A DNA stretch of 64,000 nt, from contig JABHEG010000373.1 of NCBI GenBank assembly GCA_018676675.1, positions 1-64,000 on the forward strand, read 5' to 3'. This DNA comes from Lentisphaerota bacterium. Its GTDB lineage: Bacteria; Verrucomicrobiota; Lentisphaeria; Oligosphaerales; JABHEG01. The notes below the pieces were generated by a model. It had not been told where the DNA came from. It did no database searches and saw only the letters and a program-made list of their open reading frames with translations. Every line of letters begins with the position of its first letter. The stretch's first letter is position 1. Position numbers and translations under genes: made by a program. Shown here one piece after another: positions 33,901-42,315 of this stretch.

Positions 33901-34532
33901 GCCTGGAGACAGAGGAGGCCTCTTTTCAGCCGGACCCCGGCATGGGAGACAGCCCGGACGCGTTCCGCCTCAAAAGTGGACCAGCCGCGACAGGAAAGCC
34001 GGCACCGGCGACCTGCAGCCGAACCATCGACTATACGCAATACGCAGAACTGCAGGAGCTTCGACACATAGACATCACGCTTGAGGATGGGCCGTTGAAA
34101 CTGGCTACCCGTTCACTGGCCACCCCGCTCTTCATAGACCCCGACTTTGAACGCGATCAGTTCGATGACGCCGAGGCCCGCACCGGCCATCGAAGCATCA
34201 GAATCACCCCTGCCACGCGGCTGCGACACTTCCCGCTGGAGCTCATACCGGGCCATCGGTACCGCATCAGCCTCTGGATCAAGCGCCTCGAAGACAAAGG
34301 AAGCGTCTACGCAAACGTGCACCACCACCTGAGCAACGAGCACCATCCCTTCGCCCACCGAACCACTCCGGGAGAGTGGAGTCGCGTTGAGACGACTTTC
34401 CTGATGCGCAAGGGCAAAGACCAGCCCCACCTGTACCTCTATAACTGGCAGGGCACCACGGAACCGGTCTGGTTTGACAGCGTCAAAGTGGAAGACCTTG
34501 GCCCCCCTGAGATGGCTGGTGGCGACAGGTAG
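30954..34532 (+). CDS. Large secreted protein with glycoside-hydrolase-like core (DUF6259-like) and CBM-like ends
   Basis: A 1192-residue exported protein. Signal peptide MPLGRLFLCLIAVLSAAHA; then a CBM6/35-like beta domain (ICVEAEAFEAVTWQEFQEA, about residues 50-180); a beta-sandwich region ending near residue 500 (LLVNVTISLGRDWMARFAIE, VENRSDRDVTAVAFP); a barrel-like central part from about 520 with conserved aromatic and acidic stretches (HTGDWHVAADWYRQWF, FKHIQMWMQ, YYHGNGMSRSYI, YGLDTPYWDTFACHD); and a C-terminal CBM-like domain (SIRITPATRLRHFPLELIPG). This layout recalls DUF6259 and GH31/GH36-type proteins. Carbohydrate hydrolysis is likely, but I cannot assign catalytic residues. ATG 30954 gives the signal peptide. 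Confidence 0.6.
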   Translation: MPLGRLFLCLIAVLSAAHAGELALQAPLKPEKLSGCVLTDGALRLPDPLPTQAKGAPICVEAEAFEAVTWQEFQEAAAAPISAENAGGGSCVAFVQEAIYHVVVSRAGYFHYWQRTWIPRRASWSHMVQINDAMPMQLAFGQRKGDEASKWFWIKGARHYLRRGVHTLAIRNLHNGKRIDRWVLTSEEEWTPKGVGPVASPVNSSDAGEFVSAPLTPLSLLGWAGLDVQTEGHTQVEISLGDGPFRPLADNGILSGAAAPLRARVTMKRGADGTSPQVTVGNVSYTADADAFILLRNKYMQLLLHRTTGRICGLRDRQTGRRYLPDGVPATLFRVETKASDATETTLLTSDSALLKRAVARSRKARLEYELADGRLLVNVTISLGRDWMARFAIEVENRSDRDVTAVAFPTLAQTRAGSDSSDDTLCFPSMSGRLVRRPGEAGTLTNPHPIRTTIGFCDLHDADGGVMLAPLDYPMVLTEFKSQADPGRQSAALSLTRKDRVRPGERVTFTAGVGVHTGDWHVAADWYRQWFSANVGHVQIPPWVRDSDGWITSPDAERMAGLGFKHIQMWMQTGFAGCPTYYLPNPNYRSEQWFTDLATDFRTLDGHVGVYYHGNGMSRSYILADKIYGIPVDDIPVYKRPPAWDWFVRNHAYGPERKPVEKLDMSTIPEPARKEEYPNMCWQQGEWRTYLEKWGLDIHLKEYGLDTPYWDTFACHDVQDYNPYFGHNGEGRGAMARYRFLQDMQAKGVKDAVGFYQTVEGGSELLGLMAGQLQSNFVKNLEVGRYTHPDQIYYVGHSNGWWTPPRTHRAACTAFYLNTKMDIIRLTPKVEQVVRCRRWFAPWLYHSRFLDNLGLTVSHPKIKGALHLHQAKGGNALLATFMNWQRITGVTATVDVPRHLSKRRRLRAFSVQQGELPVMLTPDEITPKGAWTFRLPPAPVSAVLFLERPDRARPVPQARQRQASQRVDVFDPARKARQFTIRLETEEASFQPDPGMGDSPDAFRLKSGPAATGKPAPATCSRTIDYTQYAELQELRHIDITLEDGPLKLATRSLATPLFIDPDFERDQFDDAEARTGHRSIRITPATRLRHFPLELIPGHRYRISLWIKRLEDKGSVYANVHHHLSNEHHPFAHRTTPGEWSRVETTFLMRKGKDQPHLYLYNWQGTTEPVWFDSVKVEDLGPPEMAGGDR

Positions 34533-34580
34533 TCGGCCCGAAACAGCACTCGTTGAACCGCGCTTACCGGAGCTTGATTG

Positions 34581-35177
34581 ATGAAGACATCCTGCTGTGT
34601 GACCAGTTGCCTCACCCTCGCCATGACGATGGCCTGCCCTCAAGTGGACGCTGAAGATGCTGGGGAAGAAGCCCTGTACGCGATCCCAGTGACCACGATT
34701 GACGGCAAGACAACGACCCTCACCGAACACCGAGGGAAGGTCATGATGATCGTGAATGTGGCCAGCAAGTGCGGATTCACCAAGCAATACGCCGGCCTGC
34801 AGACGTTGTATGCTCAATATGCAGACAAGGGGCTCGTCGTGGTGGGCTTCCCGGCCAACGACTTCCTCAGACAGGAACCGGGCGATGATGTCGAGATCAG
34901 ACGTTTCTGCTCACTGAACTATGGGGTCACGTTCCCCATGTACAGCAAGATAACGGTCAAGGGGAAGAACCAGCATCCCCTCTATAGACACCTGACGGGG
35001 AAGGATACGAACCCGACGTTTGGGGGGAAAATCACGTGGAACTTCAACAAGTTCCTGATCAGCCCCGACGGGGCCGTGATCGCACGTTTCGGCGCGCGCA
35101 CGAAGCCCCTCGCGAAGGAAGTCCTTTCAGCCATAGAAGCGGCTCTCCCAAGCGCCTCAACCCCGCCGCAGGAGTAG
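34581..35177 (+). CDS. Secreted glutathione peroxidase-family peroxidase (cysteine type)
   Basis: A 198-residue thiol peroxidase with an N-terminal export signal (SCLTLAMTMACPQVDAED). The GPx fold shows KVMMIVNVASKCGFTKQYAG, with peroxidatic Cys64 in place of selenocysteine, FPANDFLRQEPGDD, and the Trp/Asn of ITWNFNKFLI. Enzymes of this type usually reduce peroxides with thioredoxin rather than glutathione. ATG 34581 has GGAG about nine bases upstream. It follows the large secreted protein by 48 bases and converges on the URO-D-like gene; a weak hairpin (35168-35195) spans both stops. Confidence 0.9.
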   Translation: MKTSCCVTSCLTLAMTMACPQVDAEDAGEEALYAIPVTTIDGKTTTLTEHRGKVMMIVNVASKCGFTKQYAGLQTLYAQYADKGLVVVGFPANDFLRQEPGDDVEIRRFCSLNYGVTFPMYSKITVKGKNQHPLYRHLTGKDTNPTFGGKITWNFNKFLISPDGAVIARFGARTKPLAKEVLSAIEAALPSASTPPQE

Positions 35178-35187
35178 GCTGAGAGGT

Positions 35188-36204
35188 CTACCTGCCGCAC
35201 CAATGTGTGGCATAGCGATCCATGGCTCTGGCCGCCGACTCGATGTTGGCCAGAGGCGTGCCGGGGTACACTCCCCAGATGAGACCAAGTCCCCCCTGTG
35301 GGCTGCCAAGCGTCCGGATGCAGGCCAGGATGTGAGTGTCGACCTCTTCGGGCGTTCCCAGGACCGTCACAGCCTGTCGATCCACATCCAGGCGCAGGAA
35401 GGCCTTCCCCTTCGCCTCCCGGGACAATGCGTCAAGCCCGTTCACCAGGTCCTGCGGATTCAGCACGGAAACGCCACATTCGAGCAAGTCAGGAATGATG
35501 TCAACGATGTAGCCATCCGAATGGAGACCAACAGACACACCGTGCTCCCGGCAATAGCCGAACAGACGCCGATAGGTCGGCTTGATGATCTTGCGCCAGT
35601 GTTCCGGACTCATTGGGAGCGCGTACTGCAGCCCCAGGTCATCCCCGAAGTTGATGATGTCCACACCGATGTCTACCCAGCGCCGGACCACGCCCAGCCA
35701 ATACTCCTCGACCACGCGAATCAACTCCTGCAGCCGCGGAGCGCTGTCAGCCACGTCCATCAGGAAGTTCTCAAATCCCCGCAGATAGGTCATACGAAGG
35801 AAGAAAAATCCGTGTTCCGTGCCCCCGCTGGCAACGCCTCCCCTGCGCTTCACCTGCTCAACACGTTCGGCGGCGGCCTCCCAGTCCGTGTACGCAGCAG
35901 GATCTGGGAACGTGGTGGACGTGAGGCGACTCCATTCCGCCAACGGATGGCCATCGCAGATCCCGTCCAAGGCTTCCAGCGGATACGTCCAATGGCATCC
36001 CCAGCGATCCACGACCTCGCTGTTCGCAGGGCGATCCGAGATACGTCTGATCCCAACCGCAACATGCTCCGAAAAATCCCCCAACCAGTCCAACTGGTCA
36101 CCGAACTGCTCCCAAACGGGAAAGGTGACGCTGATGTGGGAGCGCACCAGCCCCTCACCTCCCGAAGCCATTTCTTTCATAAACCGGTCACGAGCGGTCT
36201 GCAT
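35188..36204 (-). CDS. Uroporphyrinogen decarboxylase-superfamily methyltransferase-like protein
   Basis: A 338-residue cytoplasmic TIM-barrel protein of the URO-D superfamily, more like the corrinoid/cobalamin methyltransferase and uncharacterised PVC members than HemE. Visible are GGVASGGTEHGFFFLRMTYLRG, DIINFGDDLGLQYALPMSP, VGLHSDGYIVDIIPDLLECG and NPQDLVNGLDAL, with the His-Asp pair of the barrel centre. The Arg-rich N-terminal motif of true HemE is missing, so a role in haem synthesis is unlikely. ATG 36204 has AAGGAG seven bases upstream. It is the last gene of a nine-gene minus-strand run, 17 bases after its neighbour. The substrate is unknown. Confidence 0.8.
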   Translation of the reverse strand: MQTARDRFMKEMASGGEGLVRSHISVTFPVWEQFGDQLDWLGDFSEHVAVGIRRISDRPANSEVVDRWGCHWTYPLEALDGICDGHPLAEWSRLTSTTFPDPAAYTDWEAAAERVEQVKRRGGVASGGTEHGFFFLRMTYLRGFENFLMDVADSAPRLQELIRVVEEYWLGVVRRWVDIGVDIINFGDDLGLQYALPMSPEHWRKIIKPTYRRLFGYCREHGVSVGLHSDGYIVDIIPDLLECGVSVLNPQDLVNGLDALSREAKGKAFLRLDVDRQAVTVLGTPEEVDTHILACIRTLGSPQGGLGLIWGVYPGTPLANIESAARAMDRYATHWCGR

Positions 36205-36221
36205 TGCAGGACTCCTTGGCA

Positions 36222-37886
36222 TCAGTGCTCACGCGCCCTGTCGTCGGCCTGGAGACGCTTCTCCTTGAGTCCATGGCCACGGGCAGCGTGCTCACCCAGA
36301 TAGACGCTCTCCACTTCATGACCATCACCTGCCCCGACCTCGATTTCCGCCGCCGCGTTCTTCAGGCGGCCCCGCAGAACAGGAGCCATCTCGCGACTCA
36401 GCAGCCTGCTACGGGCCGCGGCCTTCATATCGTCAAAAGGCGGCAGTTGCCGCTCCGGGGCATGTGCAACCCGGCGCTGGTGTCGATCCCACAGCAGTTT
36501 GGCCATCCGGGCATAGCCTTTCGCCCGTTGAGAGTCGCCCGTCGAAAGCCAGAAGTAAGCCTGAAACAGAGCGGCGTGAACGACGGACCCTGTCTCCCGG
36601 AAGTTCCTGGCATTCACCACCCGGTGCATCTGGGCTGCGACAAAGGCCTCAAACGTCGTAACTCCGGGCGGCAGAGGATAGTCCTCCACATAATGTCCAA
36701 AGAGCTCACGGGCCGCCGCATCGTGGTTGAAGCTGTAGACGACTGCAATCGCCTCCTCGAGAAAGGCTCGGTGCAGTTCATCAGTATGCTCGGAGAAGTC
36801 TCCCTGCATGAGCACATCGTAGTAGTCATGGATGCGCCCTACGACCTGAAGATTGTTGGTCGTCATGAAGAATCCGCTTGTCGAGTCGTAGAGGAGTCGT
36901 CCGTTATGCAGGGCTTCCTCCATCGCCTGCCGGATCATGGTGCCCTGGATCTGTTCCCCCTGGCTGGCGAACTCAGCGAAGGTCGTCTCTCCCGCCGCCC
37001 AGTAGACCGCGTGTGCCTGAGGCAGGCGCCAGTCGAAAGGACCATACTCGCTGTCGATCCGCAGCATTTGGCCCAAATTCATGCCCAGCTCGACCGACAC
37101 GCCCTGAGCCCTGGCCCACTGGTGCAGGTCACGCAACGCCGGGGCGTGTTCCGGCAGTTCGCAGGCTTGCTTCTGCCCGTCAGTCCACGTGCTGCCCGCA
37201 AGGACAACCCGGAAGTCAGTCAGGTCCAGTCCCACGGTCCGACCTGCAGAAACGAGGGCGGCGACTCCGGGCCGCTTGGCAAGCTCCTCAGCTGACACTG
37301 CAGCATCCCGCAACCGCCCTATCTCCTCGGCACTGCCGTCTTCCAGAAACAGCATCACTTGCAGAGCCCAGTTGCGCTGGAAGAACTTCTGGCCCGGATC
37401 TCCTCGCCGGCAAATGCGATCCAGGAATATGCTGGCCAGCTGCTTGCGGATGACGAGGCTGCCTGGATTGTAGCGGAGCCCGTCGTCACGAAGCAGGCGA
37501 ATGCTGCGCTGGATCCATTGCCAGCGCGTGTCCGGGTCCGCAAACTCATGCGCGACGTTGTAGCTGAGGTTCCAAGCGTGGAAGGCCCACACCTGTGGGA
37601 AGCGCGGCTGCAGCGCTGTAATCCACTCGGTGAGCTGCATCGTCTCGAAGTGGTTCCCCTCGTCCTGATGCTGAATCATGCGCCACCACAGCGCGTCGAC
37701 GATCAGTCCACGGAGAGGGCCAAGCGCAAACGTGGTCAGCGCCAACGTGGGAGGCACACGGCTTCCGCCGGGTCCGGCGTCCGTCACGTCGCCGTTGCGA
37801 CCCGCTTCCAGACACCGCATGTTCCAGAACATGAACACGACTAGGCCGGCCACAGCCACGCTCAGTTTTACTTGCCTGTGTTCCAT
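36222..37886 (-). CDS. Membrane-anchored helical-repeat (TPR-like) protein of unknown function
   Basis: A 554-residue protein with an N-terminal membrane anchor (VKLSVAVAGLVVFMFWNM, residues 6-23) and a mainly helical extracytoplasmic body with aromatic-rich TPR-like repeats (LTEWITALQPRFPQVWAFHAW; WQWIQRSIRLLRDDGLRYNP; AALFQAYFWLSTGDSQRAKG). I know of no catalytic motif. It sits directly after the ABC-2 permease gene with a 22-base gap, so it may be a periplasmic partner of that exporter. The C-terminus is charged and probably disordered. The start ATG 37886 has a weak AGG ribosome site. Confidence 0.65.
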   Translation of the reverse strand: MEHRQVKLSVAVAGLVVFMFWNMRCLEAGRNGDVTDAGPGGSRVPPTLALTTFALGPLRGLIVDALWWRMIQHQDEGNHFETMQLTEWITALQPRFPQVWAFHAWNLSYNVAHEFADPDTRWQWIQRSIRLLRDDGLRYNPGSLVIRKQLASIFLDRICRRGDPGQKFFQRNWALQVMLFLEDGSAEEIGRLRDAAVSAEELAKRPGVAALVSAGRTVGLDLTDFRVVLAGSTWTDGQKQACELPEHAPALRDLHQWARAQGVSVELGMNLGQMLRIDSEYGPFDWRLPQAHAVYWAAGETTFAEFASQGEQIQGTMIRQAMEEALHNGRLLYDSTSGFFMTTNNLQVVGRIHDYYDVLMQGDFSEHTDELHRAFLEEAIAVVYSFNHDAAARELFGHYVEDYPLPPGVTTFEAFVAAQMHRVVNARNFRETGSVVHAALFQAYFWLSTGDSQRAKGYARMAKLLWDRHQRRVAHAPERQLPPFDDMKAAARSRLLSREMAPVLRGRLKNAAAEIEVGAGDGHEVESVYLGEHAARGHGLKEKRLQADDRAREH

Positions 37887-37908
37887 TCAACCTATCCGAG
37901 GCAGGACA

Positions 37909-39234
37909 CTAATGCAGTCGGTCCAGTTCCTTGCGGGTCAACCACCACATCCCCAGACCGCCGACAACGATTGCGTAAACGATGAACTGGGCACCCCAGG
38001 CGCTCACGAGGCTCCCGAACTCAACGGAAGTCCCTCCCGAAACGCGGCCGATGACTGGCGGCAATCTGAGTCCACGCGTCAACCAGACCCCGCCACGAAT
38101 AACCCCATCTGAGAGCGTCCGCAAGACCCCCGGTTCTCCCCAATCGAGGTCTCTGGCCACACTCTCGAAGAAACCTGTTGCCGCGGCCAGGAGGTAGAAG
38201 ACAGTGCTGACGAAAGCAGCCACGGGAAACGTGAACGCAGTGGCCACCGTCATTCCCAAGGCGACAATGGCACCAAAATGCAGCAGCACGACAATGTGCC
38301 CCCGAAACGTGTTCGACCAAAAGCTCCCATCCTCCAGGAAGAGCCGGATCCCCTTGCCCCGAGCGAAGATCAGATGCGGTGCGTCAATCCCCTGGAATGT
38401 CACCCGCACCCGGCCGCTCTCAGAAAGGCACGAAATGGGAATCGTTACACGATTGACCGTGTAGGGAAAAGCCTCGACGGTCTCCGTGTGCTGCCCGGGC
38501 CCGTCTTCCGCCTCGACTAACCAGATTCCCCGGACAAGCCGTCGCTGTTCCTGAGCAAAGAAGGAGTACTCAAGCAGCAGCTCCTCACGGGATGCGGCTC
38601 CTTTACCAAGGTCAAAGGTCCAGGTGCGCTTCTCCCCCGTTTCGAGAAGCTGCGTCTGCCGTCTGATCTCCGTGCGCAAGTCAGAACGGATCTGCCACGA
38701 CGAACGGTCTGTGGGTAGACGCCCCTCTCGCTCGCGCAAACGGTGCTCACGCTCAACCAGGAGATCGAGGCTGGGCATCTCCGGATGACAGACACGATGA
38801 CACCGCCAGAACCCGGAAAGCCCGGAACGGTCCACTGAGTTCGCCGCAACATACCACGTTGCAGAGAAGCCGACCGACACCATGCCGACGCACAGGCCAA
38901 GCACCGAGAACAGCATCAATCCCAACCACTTGCCACACCAGATTTCATACCGATGGACAGGATACGATGTCAGGATATGCATCAGCTTTCGGTCGATATC
39001 AAGACGCACAGATAGACAAGATGAAAAAAGCAGGCACACAGCCAGGAAGACGGTGTAGAAGGTCGTCCCGTAGCGAATCCGCAGGCGCAATTCGTGGAGC
39101 AGGACATCGTCAGCTCTGGCGCTGAAGAAGATGAAGCTGCCGATGACGGCGATTGCCGCAAGCACGCCCCAGCCGGTGCCGTTGCGGAACAGCAGGCGGA
39201 GTGTCGTCCAGGCAATGGCCCTGATTCGCTTCAA
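37909..39234 (-). CDS. ABC-2 type transporter permease
   Basis: A 441-residue integral membrane protein: two helices near the N-terminus (VLAAIAVIGSFIFFSA; YTVFLAVCLLFSSCLSV), an ABC-2 style cytoplasmic loop (DRKLMHILTSYPVHRYEIWCGKWLGLML), a third helix, an extracytoplasmic segment of about 150 residues with a charged helix and a beta-rich part, then at least three more helices (VVLLHFGAIVALGMTVATAF onwards). It starts at TTG 39234, six bases after GGAG. The ABC ATPase gene lies just upstream, so the two form one exporter, perhaps with the second permease at 46247. Cargo is unknown. Confidence 0.78.
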   Translation of the reverse strand: MKRIRAIAWTTLRLLFRNGTGWGVLAAIAVIGSFIFFSARADDVLLHELRLRIRYGTTFYTVFLAVCLLFSSCLSVRLDIDRKLMHILTSYPVHRYEIWCGKWLGLMLFSVLGLCVGMVSVGFSATWYVAANSVDRSGLSGFWRCHRVCHPEMPSLDLLVEREHRLREREGRLPTDRSSWQIRSDLRTEIRRQTQLLETGEKRTWTFDLGKGAASREELLLEYSFFAQEQRRLVRGIWLVEAEDGPGQHTETVEAFPYTVNRVTIPISCLSESGRVRVTFQGIDAPHLIFARGKGIRLFLEDGSFWSNTFRGHIVVLLHFGAIVALGMTVATAFTFPVAAFVSTVFYLLAAATGFFESVARDLDWGEPGVLRTLSDGVIRGGVWLTRGLRLPPVIGRVSGGTSVEFGSLVSAWGAQFIVYAIVVGGLGMWWLTRKELDRLH

Positions 39235-39259
39235 ACCAGTCTCCAGAGAAGAGCGTCGT

Positions 39260-40399
39260 TCACGATCTGGTCAGGCTGTCAAGCACGCCCTGATCCACAT
39301 CCGATTCCCCGTCATCCCCTTCAGGCGTCTGTTCGTCCCCCGGAGACTCGTCATCGGTGAGTCCATCCAACACGGCCCGATCCACGGGCGGCCCAGCTTC
39401 CGGTTCGCTGAGCTTTTCGGGTGCGGGAGAGGGCGACTGACTCAATTCGCTCAGCAGTGCCTGGTCGGCTGCATCGCTCTGCAGGTAGGCAGCAACGCCA
39501 GCTCCCATCTGTGCCCCCGCAGTCTCCTGACGATCCTCATTGGCGCGTCTGACAACGTCCAGGAAGTAGTCCTCTAGGGAACGAGTAGGCACCGAGACAT
39601 GGATCGCCGACGCATCGGCTTCGGTAGCGAGCTGTGAACGCACGCTTGATATCACGTCGTCCGAGACGCGCGGCGCTCGGATCTGGACTTCATCCGCCTG
39701 GGCCAGAAGGTCGGCAACGGAGCCGGTCTGCTGCACCCTCCCCCCGTACATGATCATGATCTCGTCACAGACGTTCTGAACGTCCGCCAGGAGGTGGCTG
39801 CTCATCACCACTGTCTTGCCTCTCGCGGCGAGCGTCAGTATCAGATTCTTGACCTCATGGCAACCGATCGGGTCAAGTCCGGCCGTGGGCTCATCGAGCA
39901 ACAGTAGATCCGGATCATTCAGTAATGCCTGAGCCAACCCCAACCGCCGAGACATCCCGTGTGAAAAGCCTCCAACCGGACGTCGACGAGCGCCCTGCAA
40001 CCCGACCATCTCAATCAGTTGGTCCGTTCGACGAGCAATCTCCTGCTTCGGCAAACCGAGAATCTGCCCGAAAAGGCTGAGGATCTCCTCGGCGGTGAGC
40101 GTCTTGTAGAACACGGGACGCTCCGGGAGATACCCCAAACGGCTCTTCGCCTCCACATCCACCGGGGGACGCCCCAGGACACGCAAAGCGCCGGAGGTCG
40201 GGTAGAGATGCCCGAGGACCATCTTGATCAAGGTCGACTTGCCGGCGCCGTTCGGCCCGAGCAGCCCAAAGATACTCCCCTCAGTGACCCGGATGTCCAC
40301 TCCTCTCACGGCAGTGACCCGTGGACGCCCCCAGAAGTCCTTGAAGACTTTGGTCACACCGCGACCGTCAATCAGGATATTGCGTTCTGATTCGGACAT
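39260..40399 (-). CDS. ABC transporter ATPase with acidic repeat tail
   Basis: A 379-residue ABC-2 exporter ATPase (NatA/GldA/CcmA style). Walker A LLGPNGAGKSTLIKMVLGHL, Q-loop LGYLPERPVFYKTLTAEE, signature region GGFSHGMSRRLGLAQALL (LSGGQ replaced by FSHGM), Walker B LLLLDEPTAGLDP and switch His in VVMSSHLLADV. After the core and a short C-domain, the last 70 residues are acidic and repeat a motif D(Q/R)(A/G)xLxxL(S/T) three times (residues 312, 340 and 369) at 28-29-residue intervals. ATG 40399 lies inside the P-type ATPase gene with GAGG upstream; the 28-base overlap indicates coupling. Confidence 0.9.
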   Translation of the reverse strand: MSESERNILIDGRGVTKVFKDFWGRPRVTAVRGVDIRVTEGSIFGLLGPNGAGKSTLIKMVLGHLYPTSGALRVLGRPPVDVEAKSRLGYLPERPVFYKTLTAEEILSLFGQILGLPKQEIARRTDQLIEMVGLQGARRRPVGGFSHGMSRRLGLAQALLNDPDLLLLDEPTAGLDPIGCHEVKNLILTLAARGKTVVMSSHLLADVQNVCDEIMIMYGGRVQQTGSVADLLAQADEVQIRAPRVSDDVISSVRSQLATEADASAIHVSVPTRSLEDYFLDVVRRANEDRQETAGAQMGAGVAAYLQSDAADQALLSELSQSPSPAPEKLSEPEAGPPVDRAVLDGLTDDESPGDEQTPEGDDGESDVDQGVLDSLTRS

Positions 40400-42315
40400 G
40401 ATTCCTCGCGCTTGTCACCGGCCTCGCGAATCAGTCGGGCACTGTTCAGCACGACAGCTAGAGCACCGCATATCTGCATGCATGCAGCAACGATCGGGGC
40501 CCGATGCCCGAGCACCCCGAGAGCGCTCAACGTGACGCCGCCGGTGACGATGACTCCACCGACAACCAAATTCTGCAGGACAACACGTCGGGCTGTCCGG
40601 GAAAGCTTGACCAGAAACGGGAGGCGACTGAGATCGTTGTTCATCAGAGCCACGGCAGCACTCTCGATGGCCACATCACTCCCCGCCGCCCCCAAGGCAA
40701 TACCGACGTGACTCGCAGCCAGAGCCGGACCATCGTTCACACCATCACCGACAAAGGCCACCCGATGCCCAGCGGCGATCGCCTCCTCCACGTAGTCCAC
40801 CTTCTCCGAAGGAACGCACTCAGCACGCCAGTCGGAAATCCCCAGCCCTCCTGCCACCCTTTTCGCGACCCCCTCGCGATCCCCGGTGATCAACGCAACA
40901 GACGCGACCCGAAGACCGCGCAGAGCCTCAATGGAGGCCCCGGCGTTCTCTCGAGGCTGGTCCTCAAGCCCAACCCAGCCCAAGGCTCGTCCCGCGGACA
41001 TGACGAACAGCAGGCTCATCCCTGCCGTTTCATCGTCTCCCCAATCCGGAAAGCTCTCTTCCTCACCCCCGTTGCTGAGCATCCACTGCCAGTTGCCGAC
41101 CAGCACCTCTTCCTCTTCGACAACGGCCCGAATCCCACGCCCGGCTTCCTCGTGCAGGTCCGTGACCACAGCAAGGGACACCTTCGCTTTGGTCGCCAGC
41201 GCACACAACGCCACAGCGACAGGGTGATTGCTCTGCTGTTCCGCGCTGGCCGCACGGCGCAGGAGCTCGGCCGACTCAATCCCCTCTGCCGGGGCCAGTC
41301 GAGACACGGACAGACGCCCGGACGTCAACGTCCCCGTCTTGTCAAAGACGAATGCTGTCACCCGGGCAACCGCCTCAAAATCACTGACGTTCTTGACCAA
41401 CAAACCAACGCGAGCGGCAGCCGACAAAGCCGCCACCATCGCCGACGGCGTTGCGAGCACCAATGCCACCGGACATGCGGCTACAAAAAGCGCGACGATC
41501 CGCCCCAAATCGTTGGTAAAGAGCCATACCAGGACCGCCAGAAGCAGGACAACCGGCGTGTAGTAGTGAACGTACTGGTCGATGATCCGGACGACAGGCA
41601 GTTTGGTGGTCTCCGCCTTGAGGATCAACTCGCGGATCTTCCCGAGCGTCGTGTCCTGTCCAGCCCGGCTGACATGGACGTCGATGGCCCCCGTCAGATT
41701 CGTCGTCCCGGCAAAAACTCTGGCCCCGGTTTCCCGATCAACGGGCAGGGATTCGCCAGTGATGTTGGCCTCCCGGATCGACGTCCGCCCAGACAGGATT
41801 TCGCCATCAGCCAAGATATTTTCCCCCGGCCGGACCTGAATGCGGTCGCCTTCCTGCAATTCCGAGGGGTCAATCAACTCCTCGCTCCCGGACTCCGTCA
41901 CACGTCGGGCTTTCCCCGGAGAGAGTTTTGCCAGTGCCTCCAGGGAAGCCTTCGCTCCACTGGCGGTCCGAGACTCGATGATCAGACTGATCAACATGAT
42001 GAACGCAATCACGCCGGACGTTTTGAGATCCCCCTGGGACGCGCCGGCGACAACCGCCAGCACGGCCAACTCATTCATACGCACTTGCCCACGCTTTATG
42101 TCATCAATGACAATCCTGATCAATGGGCACAGGAGGACGATCACCCCAACCAGCGCGCACAGCAGACTGCTCATGCCATCATCAGCAACCACTCGTTCCA
42201 GAACAAAGGCGTCCACGACCAGCACGCCACCTGCCAAAGCCACAAACAGGCGCCGAGCGGCCAACTCAGCGGCAACCTTCAGCGATTGCTCAGTTGTGGC
42301 AGGAGAATCACTCAT
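40372..42315 (-). CDS. P-type ATPase, P1B-like, with CPV motif and no N-terminal metal-binding domain
   Basis: A 647-residue cation pump. It has two helix pairs, the actuator TGES loop (ITGESLPVD), the transport motif CPV (Cys281-Val283 in VAACPVALVLATPSAM), the phosphorylation site DKTGTLT (Asp325), the P1B-type SNHPVA dipeptide, and the hinge GDGVNDGPALAASHVG. Heavy-metal pumps normally have CPC, SPC or CPH here; CPV has one cysteine only. No HMA domain or His-rich tail is seen, so the ion cannot be named. ATG 42315 follows GGGACGAGG and overlaps the upstream SPFH gene by eight bases; the 3' end overlaps the ABC ATPase gene. Confidence 0.9.
   Translation of the reverse strand: MSDSPATTEQSLKVAAELAARRLFVALAGGVLVVDAFVLERVVADDGMSSLLCALVGVIVLLCPLIRIVIDDIKRGQVRMNELAVLAVVAGASQGDLKTSGVIAFIMLISLIIESRTASGAKASLEALAKLSPGKARRVTESGSEELIDPSELQEGDRIQVRPGENILADGEILSGRTSIREANITGESLPVDRETGARVFAGTTNLTGAIDVHVSRAGQDTTLGKIRELILKAETTKLPVVRIIDQYVHYYTPVVLLLAVLVWLFTNDLGRIVALFVAACPVALVLATPSAMVAALSAAARVGLLVKNVSDFEAVARVTAFVFDKTGTLTSGRLSVSRLAPAEGIESAELLRRAASAEQQSNHPVAVALCALATKAKVSLAVVTDLHEEAGRGIRAVVEEEEVLVGNWQWMLSNGGEEESFPDWGDDETAGMSLLFVMSAGRALGWVGLEDQPRENAGASIEALRGLRVASVALITGDREGVAKRVAGGLGISDWRAECVPSEKVDYVEEAIAAGHRVAFVGDGVNDGPALAASHVGIALGAAGSDVAIESAAVALMNNDLSRLPFLVKLSRTARRVVLQNLVVGGVIVTGGVTLSALGVLGHRAPIVAACMQICGALAVVLNSARLIREAGDKREESCPNQNAIS

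Noticed and set aside
35188-36204. HemE, the haem-pathway uroporphyrinogen decarboxylase
   Set aside because: The Arg-rich N-terminal substrate motif is missing and the sequence resembles methyltransferase-type members.
35203-36303. 366-codon plus-strand open frame
   Set aside because: It is antisense to the URO-D-like gene, which has good motifs and a ribosome site.
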